Source of the DNA: Synergistaceae bacterium UBA5827
GTDB lineage: Bacteria; Synergistota; Synergistia; Synergistales; 79-D21
Assembly (NCBI GenBank): GCA_002432945.1
Contig: DJHE01000024.1
Location: forward strand, 17,208-35,591
Length of the DNA: 18,384 bases
Reading direction: 5' to 3'
Part shown: one piece after another, positions 1 through 8,172 of the stretch
How positions within the stretch are numbered: position 1 is the first letter of the stretch
Layout: the number at the start of each line of letters is the position of its first letter
Made by a program: the position numbers and the translations under genes
The notes under the pieces: model-generated
Seen by the model: the letters and a program-made list of their open reading frames with translations, nothing else
What the model was told of the DNA's origin: nothing
The model's database searches: none

Positions 1-54
1 AGCGCTTCCTTCACACGGAAGAAGTCACAGGTTCGATCCCTGTGTCGCCCACCA
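1..54 (+). tRNA. tRNA-Val(CAC), 3' part only
   Basis: The 3' portion of a tRNA cut by the window edge. The anticodon stem CTTCC/GGAAG encloses the loop TTCACAC, which gives anticodon CAC (valine, codon GTG). It is followed by variable bases, a T-arm with stem ACAGG/CCTGT and loop TTCGATC, the acceptor 3' strand GTCGCCC, discriminator A and an encoded CCA at 52-54. The D-arm and acceptor 5' strand lie before the window, so the acceptor pairing cannot be checked. Confidence 0.93.
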
Positions 55-61
55 AAAGATC

Positions 62-92
62 GGGGCAGGCCTTGCGGCCTGCCCCTTTTTTT
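62..92 (+). terminator. Rho-independent terminator after tRNA-Val
   Basis: A perfect 10-bp stem GGGGCAGGCC / GGCCTGCCCC with a 4-nt loop is followed by seven T residues at 86-92. It lies 7 nt after the tRNA CCA end. On the minus strand the same hairpin has a GCAA (GNRA) loop and is followed by GATCTTTT, so it may also stop transcripts arriving from purA, whose stop codon is at 117. The plus-strand role is clear; the bidirectional role is inferred. Confidence 0.88.
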
Positions 93-116
93 GCCTCGAT
101 CCCTTTAATGCGGGAA

Positions 117-1403
117 TTACAGTCCCGAAAGAATCGTTTGCTCGCGTCCGCTTCCGACCCCTATGAGGACAACCGGGACCCCGCATTTCTCTTCGATAAA
201 CTGCACGTAGTTCCTTGCGGCAACCGGCAGTTCCTCGATTTTTCGACACCCGGAAAGATCCTCGCTCCACCCGGGGAGGGTTTCGTAGTGAAGGACCAGG
301 TTTTCCGCTCCCGGCAACCTCGGCGGCAGGATATCATAAAGCTTACCTTCGCACTCGTAGCCGGTGCATACCTGGAGGCGATCAAGCCCTGTCAGGACAT
401 CAAGTTTTGTCAGGGCAATCCCGCCAAGTCCGTTTACGCGAACCGCATACCGCAGGGCAACCATGTCGAGCCAGCCACAACGCCTGGGCCTCCCCGTCGT
501 AGCCCCGTATTCTCCTCCGGCCTCCCGGAGCCTCTCTCCGACCGCTCCAAGTTCTTCGGTTGGGAAAGGTCCTTCACCAACGCGGGTGCAGTAGGCTTTC
601 GCAACCCCGAGAACGCGGTCGATGCGGGTCGGCCCTACCCCGCTCCCGATGCAGGCACCGCCCGCCGAAGCGCTCGAACTGGTCACAAACGGGTAGGTCC
701 CATGATCGACATCCAGGAGAGTTCCCTGTGCCCCTTCAAAAAGAACCCCTCTGCCCTTATCGAGGGCATCATTGACGATCGCGGCTCCATCGCCGATATA
801 CGGACTCATCTGCTGTCCCCAGGCGAGCGCCTTCTCCATTTGTTCCTCGAAAGGAATCGGGGCTTCGTTGAAAATTCGCGTCAAAAGCAGGTTTTTTATT
901 TCGAGGTTCTCGATGACTTTTTCCCTCAGGGTGTCGGCTGCAAGGAGATCCCCGACGCGAATCCCGATTCGGTTCACCTTGTCGGCATAACAGGGACCTA
1001 TCCCCCTCTTCGTCGTTCCTATCTTTCGCCCCTTGGAACGCCTTTTCTCCTCAGCTTCGTCGATGATCTTGTGGTAAGGCATGACAACATGAGCTGACTC
1101 CGAAATGACAAGCCTCGCCTTGTCCTTCCGCCTTTCCCGCAATTCGCCGATTTCAGAGAGGAACTGGTCCGGGTCGACAACGACACCGTTGCCAATAACG
1201 CATGTTTTCCCCGGGTACAGCATGCCTGACGGAAGGAGATGGAAGACATGCTTTTCGCCTTCCACGATAACCGTGTGTCCCGCATTGGCCCCGCCCTGGT
1301 ATCGAACGACAACTTCCACCCTGTCCGCCAGGGCGTCGACGATGCGGCCCTTGCCTTCGTCACCCCACTGGGCTCCGATAATTACCTCAGCTTTACCCTT
1401 CAC
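117..1403 (-). CDS. purA: Adenylosuccinate synthetase
   Basis: Cytosolic enzyme that joins IMP and aspartate with GTP to form adenylosuccinate, the first committed step from IMP to AMP. The product is 428 residues, the usual length for the family. Visible family signatures are the N-terminal P-loop-like GDEGKG (residues 14-19, catalytic Asp15), NAGHT with the catalytic His43, the IMP-binding GTTKRGIGP near 128-136, and the late GATTGRPRRCGW near 300-311. The ATG overlaps the stop of the upstream deacetylase gene in an ATGA arrangement, which suggests translational coupling. It is the last gene of the long minus-strand train and ends beside the terminator at 62-92. The combination with cell-wall genes is unusual functionally but there is no sign of damage. 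Confidence 0.97.
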   Translation of the reverse strand: MKGKAEVIIGAQWGDEGKGRIVDALADRVEVVVRYQGGANAGHTVIVEGEKHVFHLLPSGMLYPGKTCVIGNGVVVDPDQFLSEIGELRERRKDKARLVISESAHVVMPYHKIIDEAEEKRRSKGRKIGTTKRGIGPCYADKVNRIGIRVGDLLAADTLREKVIENLEIKNLLLTRIFNEAPIPFEEQMEKALAWGQQMSPYIGDGAAIVNDALDKGRGVLFEGAQGTLLDVDHGTYPFVTSSSASAGGACIGSGVGPTRIDRVLGVAKAYCTRVGEGPFPTEELGAVGERLREAGGEYGATTGRPRRCGWLDMVALRYAVRVNGLGGIALTKLDVLTGLDRLQVCTGYECEGKLYDILPPRLPGAENLVLHYETLPGWSEDLSGCRKIEELPVAARNYVQFIEEKCGVPVVLIGVGSGREQTILSGL

Positions 1404-2320
1404 TGTGACATTCCTCCTTGACTGGAACCTGGAGAGTGCCGAATGATCTCAGGCACAGTCAACCATTTTACATCGTCCGGCCGGGATTCGCTCAAAGTCT
1501 TCAGGAATTTTAAAGTTTCCGGCCTGGCGTGCCCGATAATCACGACGGATCCGTTTTTCCTTGCGATAGAAAAGGCCCTTTCCAGCGCTTTTCGCATGGC
1601 CCCGGCATTCGCCTCGTGGTCCAGGAAAACTTCGTTTTTCAGGGCGGGCACCCCCATCTCAATCGCCATCCTGAATGCGACGCTTTTTCCACTTGTCCGG
1701 CTGTCGACAAAGATGAGCCCTTGTTCCCTAACCTCAGACAGAACGGCTTCCATGACCTTCGGTGTAGAGGTCGCCCTTGAGCCCCTATGGTTGTTCACCC
1801 CGATAATCCCCGGGAGCGACTTGGCTGCCCGACGGACAAATCCCCTGATCGTCTCCGGATTCATCTCCAGGTTGACCTGGTATTTCAGCCCGGGCCGGTC
1901 CACCTCGGCTTCCATGGGGAGGTGGAGCATTGCAGGTATCCCCCGTTCCCTTGCCAACTTGAGGGAGGAAAGGCTATGGGACTGGTAGGGAATGATGCTC
2001 CAGGTCAACGGTACCTTAATCTCGGCAAGCTCCCTTGCAGAAGAAAGGGAAAAACCCACATCGTCGATGATCAGTGCGACCCGCGCTTTCCTGTCAAGGA
2101 GAGAGGGGCCCGAAAGCCGAGAAGGCGAGTCCTCTACGCTGCCTGGCTCAATTCCCGGGCTTTCCGCAACTGCGTTCAACTCCTCGCCGGGGGCGCTGCT
2201 CCTGCTGTCGAATCGCAATCTCGCTGCCCCGATGAGGGCAAGCCCTGCAAACAAGGAGACCAGAACCAGTACCCACAGGATGGTGTTTTTCGCTTTTCGG
2301 CCGTGCCTGGCTTCCGACAT
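1400..2320 (-). CDS. Divergent polysaccharide deacetylase family protein (YibQ-like, DUF610)
   Basis: A 306-residue membrane-anchored protein. Residues 13-34 form a single hydrophobic segment after a basic N-terminus, followed by a low-complexity linker to about 75 and a NodB-like fold of the divergent (YibQ) group. Conserved signatures are IIDD (84-87), HLPMEA (133-138), GVNNHRGS (174-181), VDSRT (205-209), FLDHE (232-236) and GHARPET (263-269). The E. coli homologue sits next to envC, and the same neighbourhood is seen here, so a periplasmic role linked to peptidoglycan or glycan processing is likely, but the substrate of this group is not established. The ATG at 2320 is preferred over the one at 2344 because GAGAGGG lies 7 nt upstream of it. 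The gene overlaps purA by 4 bp and starts 45 bp after the protease stop. Confidence 0.9.
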   Translation of the reverse strand: MSEARHGRKAKNTILWVLVLVSLFAGLALIGAARLRFDSRSSAPGEELNAVAESPGIEPGSVEDSPSRLSGPSLLDRKARVALIIDDVGFSLSSARELAEIKVPLTWSIIPYQSHSLSSLKLARERGIPAMLHLPMEAEVDRPGLKYQVNLEMNPETIRGFVRRAAKSLPGIIGVNNHRGSRATSTPKVMEAVLSEVREQGLIFVDSRTSGKSVAFRMAIEMGVPALKNEVFLDHEANAGAMRKALERAFSIARKNGSVVIIGHARPETLKFLKTLSESRPDDVKWLTVPEIIRHSPGSSQGGMSQ

Positions 2321-2365
2321 GACGATTCCCTCTCGCACCGACATCCCGTTTACGGCTGGCCAGTC

Positions 2366-3550
2366 CTATTTGCCTTTATTATTCTTCAGTTCCTGCAGCG
2401 CCTTCTGTAGCTGGACATCCTTCTTGTGGTCCTTTTGCGGTTCTCCCTCTACCACGAGATCCGGCTTCAACCCGACATGATCGATGACCAATCCTGAAGG
2501 GGTGTAATAACGGGCAATCGTGATGAACATGGCCGAGCCGTCGGAAAGGTGGAACAGCGTCTGCACCGATCCCTTCCCGAACGTTTTCTTGCCCACGACC
2601 CTGGCCCTTTTCAAGTCTTTCAGGGCCCCGGAAACAATTTCGGAAGCACTCGCGCTCCCCTCGTTGACAAGAACCACCATGGGCAGTCGCGTTTGGGTTC
2701 CCTTTGTTGCGTAGATCACCTCATTGGCCCGGTCAAACCGCCCTTTCATACCGACGATGATCCCGTCATCCACAAACATGTCGACGATCTCCGTTGCGGC
2801 GTTCAGGAGCCCGCCTGGATTGTTCCTGAGGTCAAGAACAATTCCCTTGGCCTTCATCGCGTTGGCCTGGGCCAGGGCTTTTTTCATCTCTTCGGCGGTT
2901 TTCTCGTTGAAGAAACTGAGGCGCAGGTAAGCCACCCCGTCGTTGAGCTTTTCCAGCTTGACCGTCTTCAATGCAATGTTTTCCCTCTTGAGGTCAAACT
3001 TGAGGAGGCGATCCTCCTTCTCCCGGCGGACCCAGATCGTGACACTGCTGCCTGCAGGCCCCCGAAGGGTCTTAACGACGCGATCCTGGTCCCACCCCAG
3101 AATGACTTCTTCGCCGATCTTGACGATCTCGTCGTTGGGCTTCAAGCCGGCCCGGTCAGCCGGTGTCCCTTCTATCGGGCTTACGACTAGGGTTTTACCG
3201 TCTTTCTGGGCAATGTAGATTCCAAGTCCCCCGTATTCTCCCTGGACCTCTATCTCTTCCTCTTTCAGCTGGGCCGGGTCCAGGAAACGCGTATAGGGAT
3301 CCCCCCAGGCCTGGAGAATTCCCCTTACCGCCCCATAAAGCAATTTTTTCTCTTCTGCAGGCTTGTCCCCGTCGACATGGTAGGTTTCAAGAAGGGATCG
3401 CGTCTGCTTCATCAGCCAGAGTGCCTGTGCGCTGAAGGGGACGACACTCGAGAGGTCTGTCCCGCTTTCCGCCCTGGCCGACACCCAGACACCCATGAGT
3501 ACGGACCCTATCAGCACCCCGACAATCAAGTCCCTTGTTCTCTTCCACAT
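2366..3550 (-). CDS. S41 family C-terminal processing peptidase (CtpA type)
   Basis: Exported serine protease with a Ser-Lys dyad that trims C-termini of envelope proteins or degrades hydrolases. The 394-residue product has a signal-like hydrophobic stretch at 8-27 ending in ARA, a PDZ domain at roughly 100-175 (EYGGLGIYI, PADRAGLKPND) and the S41 core. The core carries LDLRNNPGG (239-247), SASASEI (299-305; nucleophile Ser301 by spacing) and GKGSVQT (325-331; Lys326 and Gln330). The 25-residue spacing from Ser301 to Lys326 matches the family. It lies 28 bp after the LytM peptidase gene. CtpA-like proteases regulate peptidoglycan hydrolases in several Gram-negative bacteria, so the neighbouring LytM protein is a plausible partner or substrate (inference). 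A GAGGG lies about 12 nt before the ATG. Confidence 0.95.
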   Translation of the reverse strand: MWKRTRDLIVGVLIGSVLMGVWVSARAESGTDLSSVVPFSAQALWLMKQTRSLLETYHVDGDKPAEEKKLLYGAVRGILQAWGDPYTRFLDPAQLKEEEIEVQGEYGGLGIYIAQKDGKTLVVSPIEGTPADRAGLKPNDEIVKIGEEVILGWDQDRVVKTLRGPAGSSVTIWVRREKEDRLLKFDLKRENIALKTVKLEKLNDGVAYLRLSFFNEKTAEEMKKALAQANAMKAKGIVLDLRNNPGGLLNAATEIVDMFVDDGIIVGMKGRFDRANEVIYATKGTQTRLPMVVLVNEGSASASEIVSGALKDLKRARVVGKKTFGKGSVQTLFHLSDGSAMFITIARYYTPSGLVIDHVGLKPDLVVEGEPQKDHKKDVQLQKALQELKNNKGK

Positions 3551-3578
3551 TACCGGATCACACCCTCATGGATTTGCC

Positions 3579-4781
3579 TTATCGGGAACGCAGGTAATCT
3601 CGAGGATTCCTCGCGTCCCCGCCAACCCTGACCTCGAAATGGAGGTGACTACCCGTCGAAACACCCGTGCTGCCGACCCCTCCGATGACCTGCCCCTGGG
3701 AAACATCCTGCCCCTCCCGAACGTCCATCCTCGAAAGATGGGCATAAACCGTCGTCAGGTTCCCACCGTGATCGATAATGATAACCTGGCCATAACCCCG
3801 AAGCCAACCCGCAAAAAGCACTTCCCCGGGAGCAACGGAAATTACTGGGGTACCTATGGGAGCCGCGATGTCTATCCCTGTGTGTTTAAGCTTGGTGTTG
3901 AACTGCGGATGCACCCTCATCCCGTATTCGCTGTTCACCGTCCCGCTGGTGGGCCAGGGCAACGCGCCTCCCCGGTATGAAGGGGTCTTTCGGCCCGGGG
4001 TCTTCTGAGCCATCCTCCTTTTCTGTTCCAGGAGGCTACGGACCTTGTTTTCCAGTTCTCTCTGAGCCCTTTGCAATTCCTGCACTGCAGAGGCGTGAAG
4101 CTGCTTTTCCCTTTTAACCTTCTCCAGGTATCGGCTGCTTTCGTCTACGGCTTTCCGGTGTGCGCTTCGTTCTCCTTCCAGCTCCTGTTTTTGCTCGACA
4201 AGACGCTTGGTCTGGAGTCCAAGATCCCGCCTGGACTGATCCAAGCGGCGGATCCGGTCCATGTACTTGCCGTAGATTTCCCTGTCCTGGTCGGCGATCC
4301 GGGTCAGGAGATAGGAACTGACGATCGCCTCGTTGATCGTGCTGGAGGAAAAAAAGAGGTTCAGTTCTGCGACTCCACCGTACCGGTAGATCGCGTTCAA
4401 TCTAGCAGCCAGGGCCTCTTTCAACTCACCGAGCTGCCCCTCCGTATAGGCAATCTCCTTAGTCAACTCGGCAATGCGAATTTCGACCCTTTTCTGCTTT
4501 ATCTGCATGACATTGATCCGCTGGCCGGTTAGGGCTACCTTCTCGTTAAACTCCTGCAGCTTCGAAAGAACACCCTTTTCCTTTACCTTCGCCTCATTCA
4601 GTTTTTTGCGGTGAAGGGTCACCTGCCCCTGGAGCTCGGCAAGACGGGATTCTTCTTTCTGCAGCTGCTCTTCGAGTTCCGAGCCCGTCGGGGCAGCAAG
4701 ACCCGTCGTAGCCATTCCCAGGATAAGAACGGCTGCGATAAGGAATAAGGTCCGAAAGGCCTGGATGGTCCGGACTTTCAT
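3579..4781 (-). CDS. M23 (LytM) peptidoglycan hydrolase with coiled coil, FtsEX effector (EnvC-like)
   Basis: A 400-residue exported protein. It has a signal peptide (hydrophobic 11-30), long heptad-rich coiled coil from about 34 to 130 and 165 to 262, and a C-terminal LytM domain from about 285 to 395. Unlike E. coli EnvC, whose LytM domain is degenerate, the zinc ligands appear intact: HxxxD at His300/Asp304 and HLHFE with His379 and His381, plus YAHLS with His347. It could therefore cut peptide cross-links itself. It starts 14 bp after the ftsX stop, which matches the usual FtsEX-effector pairing in which the ABC complex opens the coiled coil to activate hydrolysis at division. The ATG at 4781 is chosen over the in-frame GTG at 4787 because GAGGTGA lies 6 nt before the ATG but abuts the GTG. 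Confidence 0.93.
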   Translation of the reverse strand: MKVRTIQAFRTLFLIAAVLILGMATTGLAAPTGSELEEQLQKEESRLAELQGQVTLHRKKLNEAKVKEKGVLSKLQEFNEKVALTGQRINVMQIKQKRVEIRIAELTKEIAYTEGQLGELKEALAARLNAIYRYGGVAELNLFFSSSTINEAIVSSYLLTRIADQDREIYGKYMDRIRRLDQSRRDLGLQTKRLVEQKQELEGERSAHRKAVDESSRYLEKVKREKQLHASAVQELQRAQRELENKVRSLLEQKRRMAQKTPGRKTPSYRGGALPWPTSGTVNSEYGMRVHPQFNTKLKHTGIDIAAPIGTPVISVAPGEVLFAGWLRGYGQVIIIDHGGNLTTVYAHLSRMDVREGQDVSQGQVIGGVGSTGVSTGSHLHFEVRVGGDARNPRDYLRSR

Positions 4782-4795
4782 TGGCACTCACCTCG

Positions 4796-5680
4796 TCAAG
4801 ACGGCTTCATCGCCTCGGCGATGTGCCTCTCGACCGCGAACCAGCTGCAAAGCCAACTTAGTGCGATTCCACTCCCCACGAGGACGATGCCCAGTTTCAA
4901 GAAAAGGTCAGGATTGTCAAGAAGCTGGATAAACGGGAGGGTGTTCTGGACTGAAACAACGAAAGACTTATAGAGAATTCCCAGCACGAGTGAAGCCGCC
5001 ACCGTTCCCGTAAAACCCCAGAAAACGCCCAGGAATACGAAGGGAAGGGCCACGAAACCCGGCAAAGCCCCAACAAGGAGCATGACCTCGATTTCCTGCT
5101 TCCTTGAATAAATGGCTACCCGGATCGTGTTGTACAGGACCAAGGCCCCTGCAAGCCCTGCAAAAGCAAGGAGAAAGAGCGAAAAAACTTCAGCGAACCT
5201 TGACAGGCGGGCTAATTTCTCAGCCACTTTTCCTGCGTAAACGACGTCCTCGACCTGGGGCATCGATACGAGTTCACGAGCGACACCTGCGACGCTCGAA
5301 GCCTTGTCCACACGAACCTCCACGCTTGCGGGCAAGGGGTTCTCACCGAGAAGTGTCACAGCGGCACTCTGGTTACCCAGGCGGGCTTTCAGCAGTTCCA
5401 GGGCCTGCTCCGAGGAGATGGGGCGCACGCCCGTAACATGGGGAATGTTCGCGGCTTTCTTTCGGACCTCGTCAAGGTTTCCCTTCGGCTGCAAGTAGGC
5501 CTGGATGACCAGTTCTCCCTCCACGACCGAGATGACATGCCGCGTATTCAGCGCAAGCAGGAAACTGCTACCCACGAAGAAAAAAACAACGAGGACCGTC
5601 AGGAAAGTCAGGCCGCTCACTCCGGGACTCTGGCGGATCAAACGTACGGTATCCCTAAGGGCAAACCTAAAGCTCCTCAT
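4796..5680 (-). CDS. ftsX: Cell division ABC transporter permease FtsX
   Basis: Inner-membrane partner of FtsE. At 294 residues it is of typical length. Four membrane segments are visible at about 24-46, 163-186, 207-236 and 262-284. The large extracytoplasmic loop between the first two (about 50-155) is where FtsX proteins bind their coiled-coil hydrolase effector. The FtsX/MacB-type fold is supported by the cytoplasmic YSRKQEIEVMLLVGA stretch (191-205). The start overlaps the ftsE stop by 14 bp, and the following gene is the expected LytM effector. In this context it would relay ATP hydrolysis into periplasmic hydrolase activation rather than transport a solute. Confidence 0.96.
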   Translation of the reverse strand: MRSFRFALRDTVRLIRQSPGVSGLTFLTVLVVFFFVGSSFLLALNTRHVISVVEGELVIQAYLQPKGNLDEVRKKAANIPHVTGVRPISSEQALELLKARLGNQSAAVTLLGENPLPASVEVRVDKASSVAGVARELVSMPQVEDVVYAGKVAEKLARLSRFAEVFSLFLLAFAGLAGALVLYNTIRVAIYSRKQEIEVMLLVGALPGFVALPFVFLGVFWGFTGTVAASLVLGILYKSFVVSVQNTLPFIQLLDNPDLFLKLGIVLVGSGIALSWLCSWFAVERHIAEAMKPS

Positions 5681-6362
5681 CGATCTCGTACCTGCCCCTT
5701 TCCTGGTCTCGAACGATCCTGCCCATCTTCAGTTCGACGACTCTCTGCCGATACGCGTCCACAAGGTAACGGTTGTGCGTAGCCATGAGAAGAGTCGTCC
5801 CTGAGGCATTGATCGAAAGTAGAAGCTGCATGATCTCTCCCGCAGTCTGCGGGTCCAGGTTACCGGTCGGTTCGTCGCAAAGCAGGAGAAGCGGGTCGTT
5901 GGCAATGGAACGCGCGATGGATACCCGCTGCTGTTCACCACCGGAAAGCTCTCTCGGGAAGAGGAAACGCCTTCTCCACATCCCCACGCAATCAAGAACT
6001 TCACCTGCCCTGTCGATCGCTTCCTTTCTGGAAGCACCGACAGCTTCAAGCACAAAGGCGACATTCTCCAGGGCAGACCGGTCCTCCAGCAGGCGGTAAT
6101 CCTGGAAAACCATGCCTACCGCCCTCCTGTAATGACAGACCCGGGTCCGGCGAAGCTTGCGCAGGTTATATTCCCCGACAAGGGCCTGGCCGCGGGTCGG
6201 GAGGAGTTCACGGTTGAGGATCCTGAGCAAGGTGGTCTTGCCCGAGCCGGTCGGGCCGACGAGGTAGACAAAATCGCCTTTTGGGACGTTCAGGAAAACG
6301 TCCTCCAGGGCCGTTATGTCCTCTCCGAAAGTTTTGGTGACACCCGCCATGCGAATTTCCAA
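5667..6362 (-). CDS. ftsE: Cell division ATP-binding protein FtsE
   Basis: Cytoplasmic ATPase of the FtsEX complex, 231 residues. All ABC motifs are present: Walker A GPTGSGKT (36-43), Q-loop Gln87 (FQDYRLL), signature LSGGEQQ (139-145), Walker B LLLLCDE (158-164) and the switch His196. The start is most likely TTG at 6362: GAGGAGG lies 7 nt upstream, and the resulting N-terminus MEIRMAGVTKTFG matches the family. The next ATG (6350) would be 19 nt from that site and would cut the first beta strand. The gene begins 1 bp after the stop of the transketolase-like C half and overlaps ftsX by 14 bp. Confidence 0.96.
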   Translation of the reverse strand: MEIRMAGVTKTFGEDITALEDVFLNVPKGDFVYLVGPTGSGKTTLLRILNRELLPTRGQALVGEYNLRKLRRTRVCHYRRAVGMVFQDYRLLEDRSALENVAFVLEAVGASRKEAIDRAGEVLDCVGMWRRRFLFPRELSGGEQQRVSIARSIANDPLLLLCDEPTGNLDPQTAGEIMQLLLSINASGTTLLMATHNRYLVDAYRQRVVELKMGRIVRDQERGRYEIDEEL

Positions 6363-6363
6363 G

Positions 6364-7317
6364 CTAACGCCTCCTCATCGTCCAGGCCTGCGATACGGCG
6401 CTCAGTATTTCTTTAAAGGACAGGCCGTAATACTCCAGGAGTTCTTCTGCTCCCCCGCTTTGGCCAAACCGGTCCTGGACCGAAACGAACTTTATCGGGA
6501 CGGGTGAGGACTGGCAGAGGAGTTCCGCGACGGCGCCGCCAAGGCCGCCAGAGGAATTGTGTTCCTCCGCGACAACGCAACAACCAGTTCTCCTGACTGA
6601 GGCCGTGATGGCCTGGGCAGGGAGCGGTTTAATCGAGTAGCAGTCGATTACCTCGGCTTCGATTCCTTGCTGTGAAAGGATGGCCGAGGCTCTCAATGCC
6701 TCGTGGACCATCGTACCACAGGCACAGATCGTCACCCCGTCTCCCTCTCTCAGCATCGAAGCCCCGCCGGGGTGGAAATCAAGACCTGCCGGCCGCTCCA
6801 GTCCGGGGAGGGGAAGCGCGGAAAGCCTGAAAAAGACGGGCCCCTTGCTCTCGAAACTCCCTTCGACCAACTTCCTTGTGGAAAGACCGTCCGAGGGAAC
6901 GACGATTGAGACGTTCGGCAAGGCTCGGAGGAAGGCCAGGTCCTCGATAATCTGGAGGGTCGCTCCATCCGCACCTGCAGTCAGGCCCGAATGCGTTAGG
7001 AGAAAGCGTACCGGAAGGGACGGTATCGCGACGGCCGTTCGTATTGCATCGTAGGCGCGCGGTACAAGGAAGGCCGACTGCGAGCAGACAAAAACATTAC
7101 GGCCGGACAGGGAAAGCCCTGCAGCGAGGAGGACCGTGTCTCTTTCGGAAAAGCCGGTCTTGACGAACTGTTGCGGGTAATCGCTGGGAAAACTCCCGAG
7201 GACTGAATTCTCCGCCACTTCCGCATCAAGCACAACCATGGCCGGATCCCTGGAAGCCAGGAATCCCAGGGTGGAAGCCAGGACATCAATCGGTGAAAAA
7301 GGGTGATCAGGAGTCAT
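6364..7317 (-). CDS. Transketolase-like protein, C-terminal half (TPP pyrimidine-binding and C-terminal domains)
   Basis: A 317-residue subunit carrying the pyrimidine-binding domain (about 8-175) and the transketolase C-terminal domain (about 190-305), partner of the adjacent N half. The catalytic Glu that activates thiamine diphosphate is retained as Glu58 in GFSERD, which matches GIAEQD of archaeal split transketolases. THSGLTAGADGAT (108-120) is clearly family-like, but the next residue is Leu121, where transketolases have the substrate-binding His of the THQ motif. The ATG at 7317 follows GGAGGAGGG at 8 nt and overlaps the N-half stop by 11 bp, so the two are almost certainly translated together. 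An earlier in-frame start at 7377 would extend deep into the N half and has no comparable site. The reaction cannot be assigned; transketolase activity is doubtful. Confidence 0.88.
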   Translation of the reverse strand: MTPDHPFSPIDVLASTLGFLASRDPAMVVLDAEVAENSVLGSFPSDYPQQFVKTGFSERDTVLLAAGLSLSGRNVFVCSQSAFLVPRAYDAIRTAVAIPSLPVRFLLTHSGLTAGADGATLQIIEDLAFLRALPNVSIVVPSDGLSTRKLVEGSFESKGPVFFRLSALPLPGLERPAGLDFHPGGASMLREGDGVTICACGTMVHEALRASAILSQQGIEAEVIDCYSIKPLPAQAITASVRRTGCCVVAEEHNSSGGLGGAVAELLCQSSPVPIKFVSVQDRFGQSGGAEELLEYYGLSFKEILSAVSQAWTMRRR

Positions 7318-8167
7318 CGTTCGATCCCTCCTCCAGGCTTTTACCCGCTTGCTCAAGCTCCAGAAGAGCATTTTCAACCCTCTCCCTGTTCGGGGGTGTC
7401 AATGCGGAAGCATCCCCGCTTTCAGCAGAAGCAACGCCCCGGCCCCACTGGGTTTTTGCCATAAGGACAGCGGGCCCGGCCGGGTTGTCGATCATTCCGG
7501 AAAACGCCGAAACCAGTGATTTGAAGCAATGTCCATCCGCATGGGACACTTTCCAGCCAAAAGCCTCAAAACGTGCCCCTAGCGCCTCTGGAGAACCATA
7601 GCCCTCGATAGGGCTCCCCATGCGGGTTCCGTTGAAGTCCACAACCGCAAAGAGGTTCTTCAGGCGATGGAAGGAAGCGGTCGCGACGGACTCCCAGATG
7701 GTGCCTTCGTTGAGTTCACCGTCTCCCATCAGGCAGAACACCCGTGCCTGGCTTTGCCCCATCGCGGCACCCAGGGCTATTCCATTGGCGATTCCCAGCC
7801 CCAGGCCGGGTCCCCCTCCAGGTGCTTCAACCCCCGCAGTTCTCCTGGGATCCAGTGTTCCCTGGAGCATTGCCCCAAGTCGCCTGTAACTCCAAAGTTC
7901 GTCACGGTCGAAGAAACCTTTTCGGGCAAGGATAGCGTATAGAGCCGGGCAAGCGTTCGGCTTGCTGAGGACGAAGCGATCCCGGTCCGGCCACTTGGGA
8001 TCCCAGGGCCGGGTGGAGAGGATTGAAAAATAGAGGGCAACGAGAATATCGACAACCGAGAGAGAAGAGCCCAGGCTGTGAGCCCGGCTCAGCCCGATCA
8101 TCCTGACGACATCCTTTCGGACTTCAAGTGCGGTTCGTTCCAGTTCGAGGACCTCGTTCCTGTCCAT
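7307..8167 (-). CDS. Transketolase-like protein, N-terminal half (TPP pyrophosphate-binding domain), active-site His lost
   Basis: A 286-residue protein with the thiamine diphosphate/Mg motif GDGELNEGTIWE (148-159) ending in VVDFNG (175-180). The fold and several anchors match archaeal split transketolase N subunits: RDRFVLSK (62-69), PALYAIL (74-80), GVE (112-114) and FEAFGW (200-205). The residues that bind substrate differ: GHPGGSLS reads HSLGSSLS (30-37), SKGHA reads SKPNA (Asn71), LQGHP reads LQGTL (Thr104), TGSLGQG reads GGGPGLG (117-123), and the C-terminal WHG region reads SAL (254-256). The ATG lies 5 bp after the csaB stop with GGAG 9 nt upstream. It is probably a TPP-dependent enzyme of another specificity; a role in envelope sugar synthesis is suggested only by the neighbours. 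Confidence 0.88.
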   Translation of the reverse strand: MDRNEVLELERTALEVRKDVVRMIGLSRAHSLGSSLSVVDILVALYFSILSTRPWDPKWPDRDRFVLSKPNACPALYAILARKGFFDRDELWSYRRLGAMLQGTLDPRRTAGVEAPGGGPGLGLGIANGIALGAAMGQSQARVFCLMGDGELNEGTIWESVATASFHRLKNLFAVVDFNGTRMGSPIEGYGSPEALGARFEAFGWKVSHADGHCFKSLVSAFSGMIDNPAGPAVLMAKTQWGRGVASAESGDASALTPPNRERVENALLELEQAGKSLEEGSNDDS

Positions 8168-8172
8168 GATCG

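Noticed and set aside
42..1097. A 351-codon plus-strand open frame opposite purA
   Set aside because: It starts inside the tRNA-Val 3' end, crosses its terminator, and is antisense to an intact PurA with all motifs.
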